Assembly: GCA_030340625.1 (NCBI GenBank)
Contig: JAOPHQ010002043.1
Location: 17,501-81,500 of the forward strand
Origin: Merluccius polli
Lineage: Eukaryota > Chordata > Actinopteri > Gadiformes > Merlucciidae
DNA: 64,000 nucleotides
Direction: 5' to 3'
Below are positions 58,431-64,000 of the stretch, in pieces; the stretch's first letter is position 1; each line of letters opens with the position of its first letter. The position numbers and the translations under genes are program-made. Below the pieces are notes generated by a model. It searched no databases. It was given only the letters and a program-made list of their open reading frames with translations, and was not told where the DNA came from.

Positions 58431-59230
58431 TCCGGGTTATTTTGGTCACGTGACACAATAGAGGGCGGGATTGTGTGCCATATAAAGCTGGTCTGTCAAT
58501 ATAGCGCGGGTGACTTTTATACCATTTGGCACCGTTAAACATGCTCCAATAATGTTTTTATTATTAACTTTGTTTTAACTTTATGTGTTTCTGCTGGTTA
58601 ACATGTATAGTGAGCAGAAACTCTGTGATTCAAACTACACGCTTGTGAAAGTCTGCAATGACTTCATGTATTGATAGGTATTGGCATATTAAACTTGTAC
58701 ACCGGTTAGTTATATTATATAGCATCCTATAATATTTCCATTCTGAAAGAGCAAACACAAATTGAGACCAATAATAAGGATTTTGCAACGCTACTAGTTA
58801 GATGGATTACATTTTGAGACCCTTACTGTTCAAACAGACAAAGGTCAATCGAGGAAAAGTAAAACATTTACATGAAAATGTGTGTGTATGTGTATGTGTG
58901 TGTGTGTGTGTGTCTATCTGTATGCCTTCCTCTTCGGTCTGATTCTCACATTTTCCCCTCAAAATGCTCTATCTTCGTATGTCCTAATCTGTCCGTTTTT
59001 TCTGGGGACTTTGACAGTTGACAGGCCCATTACTGCTGTAAATACCCGGTGTGGACTCCTCCACATCCTCCCACTTCTCATATTGGTCAGACGGACCACG
59101 GTCGGTAACTCCCCCCAAAGTAAAGTCCGACAGAGATACACACATGCATTGAGTTCCAAAGTGCCAGTGTCTGCCTGTCCTTGTTTGTCTCTCGGACACC
59201 TGTCCACAGACTCCGCTCTCTCTCGCCGCG
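58431..59230. promoter_or_regulatory. Divergent promoter region of uba6 (-) and grhpr (+)
   Basis: The genes are head to head. A GTCACGTGAC palindrome (E-box type) at about 58446-58455 sits near the probable uba6 start. A TG microsatellite lies at about 58878-58912. No TATA box was assigned. Confidence 0.45.
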
Positions 59231-62692
<3,462 letters not shown>

Positions 62693-63370
62693 GAACCAAT
62701 AGACTGATTTCACCTATTTATTAGGACAGTCCCCTTTCATTTACCTTAGCTTTCAGACCGTTTTATAGTCAGAGAGTAATGCCTATTCATTCCTGACCAC
62801 TGCACAAATGTAAAAAATGTAAAAATCTCAAACAAGTAATGAACATTACCTTTTTAATATATCAATATTACAACTAAAGCACTGTGTTTTTCAAAACATT
62901 TGACAAAGACGAACATTACATCCTCTGTTAATTTTTACATTAGGTGTAGGTGTCAAAGAATGAATATTTTAGAGGGTATAAGGCAGGAACTCCTTCTGGG
63001 GAAATCTAAAATGTAAGAAAGCGTATTATATTTCACATTAAAAACTGTTCACAACAGTTTCAAAAGACAGCACCATGGCAAGTTTAACAGGCCTCTAATG
63101 CCATGAGGCAAATAAGCCATTTTAGAAGATTCAAACTTTGAACCTTGGTTCTGTAGTATATTATCATGTTACTTCAATGCAACTCAATATGTATATATCT
63201 GCTCTCACAACCTCTTCTCGCCAAGATGTGTGGGTATGCGAGGCAAACATGCCAAACCAAACCATGGTTTCACTTCACAGACCATTTCACCAGCCTTGTG
63301 TATTCATCAATTTTGGTCAGAGAAAATGATAGCTTAAGTTAACAGTGACAACATCATGTTATTTTCTTTA

Positions 63371-63376
63371 AATAAA
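63371..63376 (+). terminator. grhpr: Candidate grhpr poly(A) signal AATAAA
   Basis: A hexamer in a run of aaataaaaaataaaa about 680 nt after the stop. Confidence 0.4.
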
Positions 63377-64000
63377 AAATAAAAAAAACCTTTTTCAATC
63401 TCAAAAAGGATTGATGATTCCTTGCTTTCTATAGGTAACACTGCAACAACTCAATATTAAGGTGCTCTCTCAAAATGGAAACGATATATTGTAATTCTAG
63501 GATAGTAAGAGACAGTGTAACAGACACAAAAAGGCAAACATGGACTCAAGACTTTTTACTCTACAGCGCTTAATTAACGGCAATCTCAATTATCCAACTT
63601 TAATCTATTTGAGTCAAATTGTTGGCAATTCATCATTTACCACAAAGAATGGACAACACAATAAACGGTAAAAAAAGAAAAAAGCAATATAAATGATTCG
63701 ACGTTTCTAGATCCTACCATCACAATGGAGAGTCCACAGACTCTATGTGTCTTGTGGAGCTATGCCCTTTATAACGAACAGCAGGAGATAGAGAGGAGTT
63801 GGTACATCGTTGGAAAGCAACAACAGTTATGCACTTCTACATTCCAGTCAAAGGTTTATTTTTTTTTGGTTAGATGAAATTGACATTTTTAGTGCATTTA
63901 TAATGGATGAAAGTTGGTGATATGGGACACATATAAAGCACTGATATAAAGTGCTGTGGCAAACATCTCTACATCTAGCTTAGTTCATGTATTACTGGGT
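63377..64000. other. Unassigned right end
   Basis: No coding similarity was seen. A minus-strand AATAAA (63855-63860, plus strand tttatt) could belong to a convergent gene beyond the window. Confidence 0.3.

Overview
The window is vertebrate nuclear DNA, almost certainly from a teleost fish. It carries multi-exon genes with GT-AG (and two GC-AG) introns, products close to vertebrate families, very dense (CA)n/(TA)n/(TCTG)n microsatellites, Tc1-like transposons, several hAT-type miniature elements and a LINE fragment. I read exons by hand from conserved protein sequence plus splice sites with matching phase. No tRNA, rRNA, CRISPR or prokaryotic operon structure was seen.

Layout. (1) 3-4090 (+): the last six exons of an ADAMTS-like matrix glycoprotein (thrombospondin type 1 repeats and a C-terminal PLAC domain), 5' cut by the window edge. 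(2) 4091-7993: tail-to-tail intergenic space. (3) 7994-19991 (-): a 13-exon ptpn9-type gene (CRAL-TRIO lipid-binding domain plus tyrosine phosphatase domain) with one apparent 1-nt frameshift in its longest exon and a Tc1 copy in its last intron. (4) 19992-20968: short head-to-head promoter with an exact 21-bp GC-box array. (5) 20969-44066 (+): complete 35-exon polq (DNA polymerase theta), in frame throughout, 2888 codons, with introns full of transposons. (6) 44067-45890: tail-to-tail space. (7) 45891-57707 (-): complete 31-exon uba6 (E1 for ubiquitin and FAT10), 1027 codons. (8) 57708-59230: head-to-head promoter region. (9) 59231-62692 (+): complete 9-exon grhpr, 360 codons. (10) 62693-64000: 3' UTR and unassigned sequence.

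The genes do not form a pathway: phosphatase/vesicle trafficking, microhomology-mediated DNA repair, ubiquitin activation and glyoxylate detoxification are neighbours only. Orientation alternates + - + - +, giving two divergent promoters and two convergent 3' ends.

Most unusual structure: one polq intron (24997-27368) holds a composite insertion made of a 5'-inverted LINE, a 547-bp and roughly 99% identical copy of the gene's own exon3-intron3-exon4 segment, and a fold-back palindrome copied from the adjoining intron. Other points of note are tandem duplications that copied splice sites (a decoy acceptor in the ADAMTS-like gene, decoy donors in grhpr), (UG)n tracts against many 3' splice sites, and an intact Tc1 transposase. 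I found no clear candidate for a wholly new molecular system. The novelty here is structural.
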